7,556 nucleotides of DNA from positions 1 to 7,556 of the forward strand of contig JALZUY010000251.1 of the NCBI GenBank assembly GCA_023301395.1, in the 5' to 3' direction. Numbering within the stretch: the stretch's first letter is position 1; every line of letters begins with the position of its first letter. Source of the stretch: Nonlabens sp. (GTDB lineage Bacteria > Bacteroidota > Bacteroidia > Flavobacteriales > Flavobacteriaceae). Under the pieces are notes generated by a model that saw only the letters and a program-made list of their open reading frames with translations, made no database searches and was not told where the DNA came from. Made by a program: the position numbers and the translations under genes. Shown piece by piece: positions 7,509-7,556 of the stretch.

Positions 7509-7556
7509 TTATTTTTTGATAATCTCATAAACAAACTCTGTGGTATAACCTTTTAA
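7509..7556 (-). CDS. C-terminal end of an upstream gene, cut by the window edge
   Basis: Reading the minus strand from the right edge, 15 codons (LKGYTTEFVYEIIKK) are open and end at TAA, followed directly by a second TAA. The composition looks like a normal protein end, and the 20-base gap to the serine protease ATG suggests the two genes share a transcript. A second minus-strand frame is also open here (ending at bases 7503-7501) but its residues look less natural. Too short to identify. Confidence 0.4.
   Translation of the reverse strand, partial: LKGYTTEFVYEIIKK

Overview
The window is AT-rich (about one third G+C by eye) and uses codons such as TTA, AAA and GAT heavily. It has no clear Shine-Dalgarno sequences and encodes exported proteins of a kind common in Bacteroidota. 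A marine or aquatic flavobacterium (Flavobacteriaceae or a close relative) is the most likely source, but that is inferred from composition and style and no marker gene is present.

Layout: bases 1-373 are non-coding as far as I can tell. They hold a weak candidate promoter and some short inverted repeats. Bases 374-5652 are a two-gene plus-strand operon: a 311-residue lipoprotein of unknown function, then a 1447-residue exported caspase-like (peptidase C14) protein. The stop codon of the first gene overlaps the start codon of the second (TAATG). Bases 5683-5725 form a strong hairpin that can terminate transcription in both directions. Bases 5737-7488 on the minus strand encode a 583-residue exported trypsin-fold serine protease with a C-terminal ankyrin-repeat domain. 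Twenty bases upstream of it, the last 15 codons of another minus-strand gene run off the right edge.

The window therefore holds two convergent transcription units, each with an apparently active protease fused to large interaction domains and routed out of the cytoplasm. The caspase has a very large N-terminal beta-propeller region, an Ig-like domain and a complete His/Cys dyad. About 300 residues, themselves propeller-like, are inserted inside the caspase fold between the first helix and the His strand. The serine protease has a complete His/Asp/Ser triad and about six ankyrin units. The lipoprotein is the best candidate for a dedicated caspase partner (anchor, substrate or regulator), because the two are translationally coupled. 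Whether the two protease units work together is unknown. They are not co-transcribed, and nothing here proves a defence or cell-death role.
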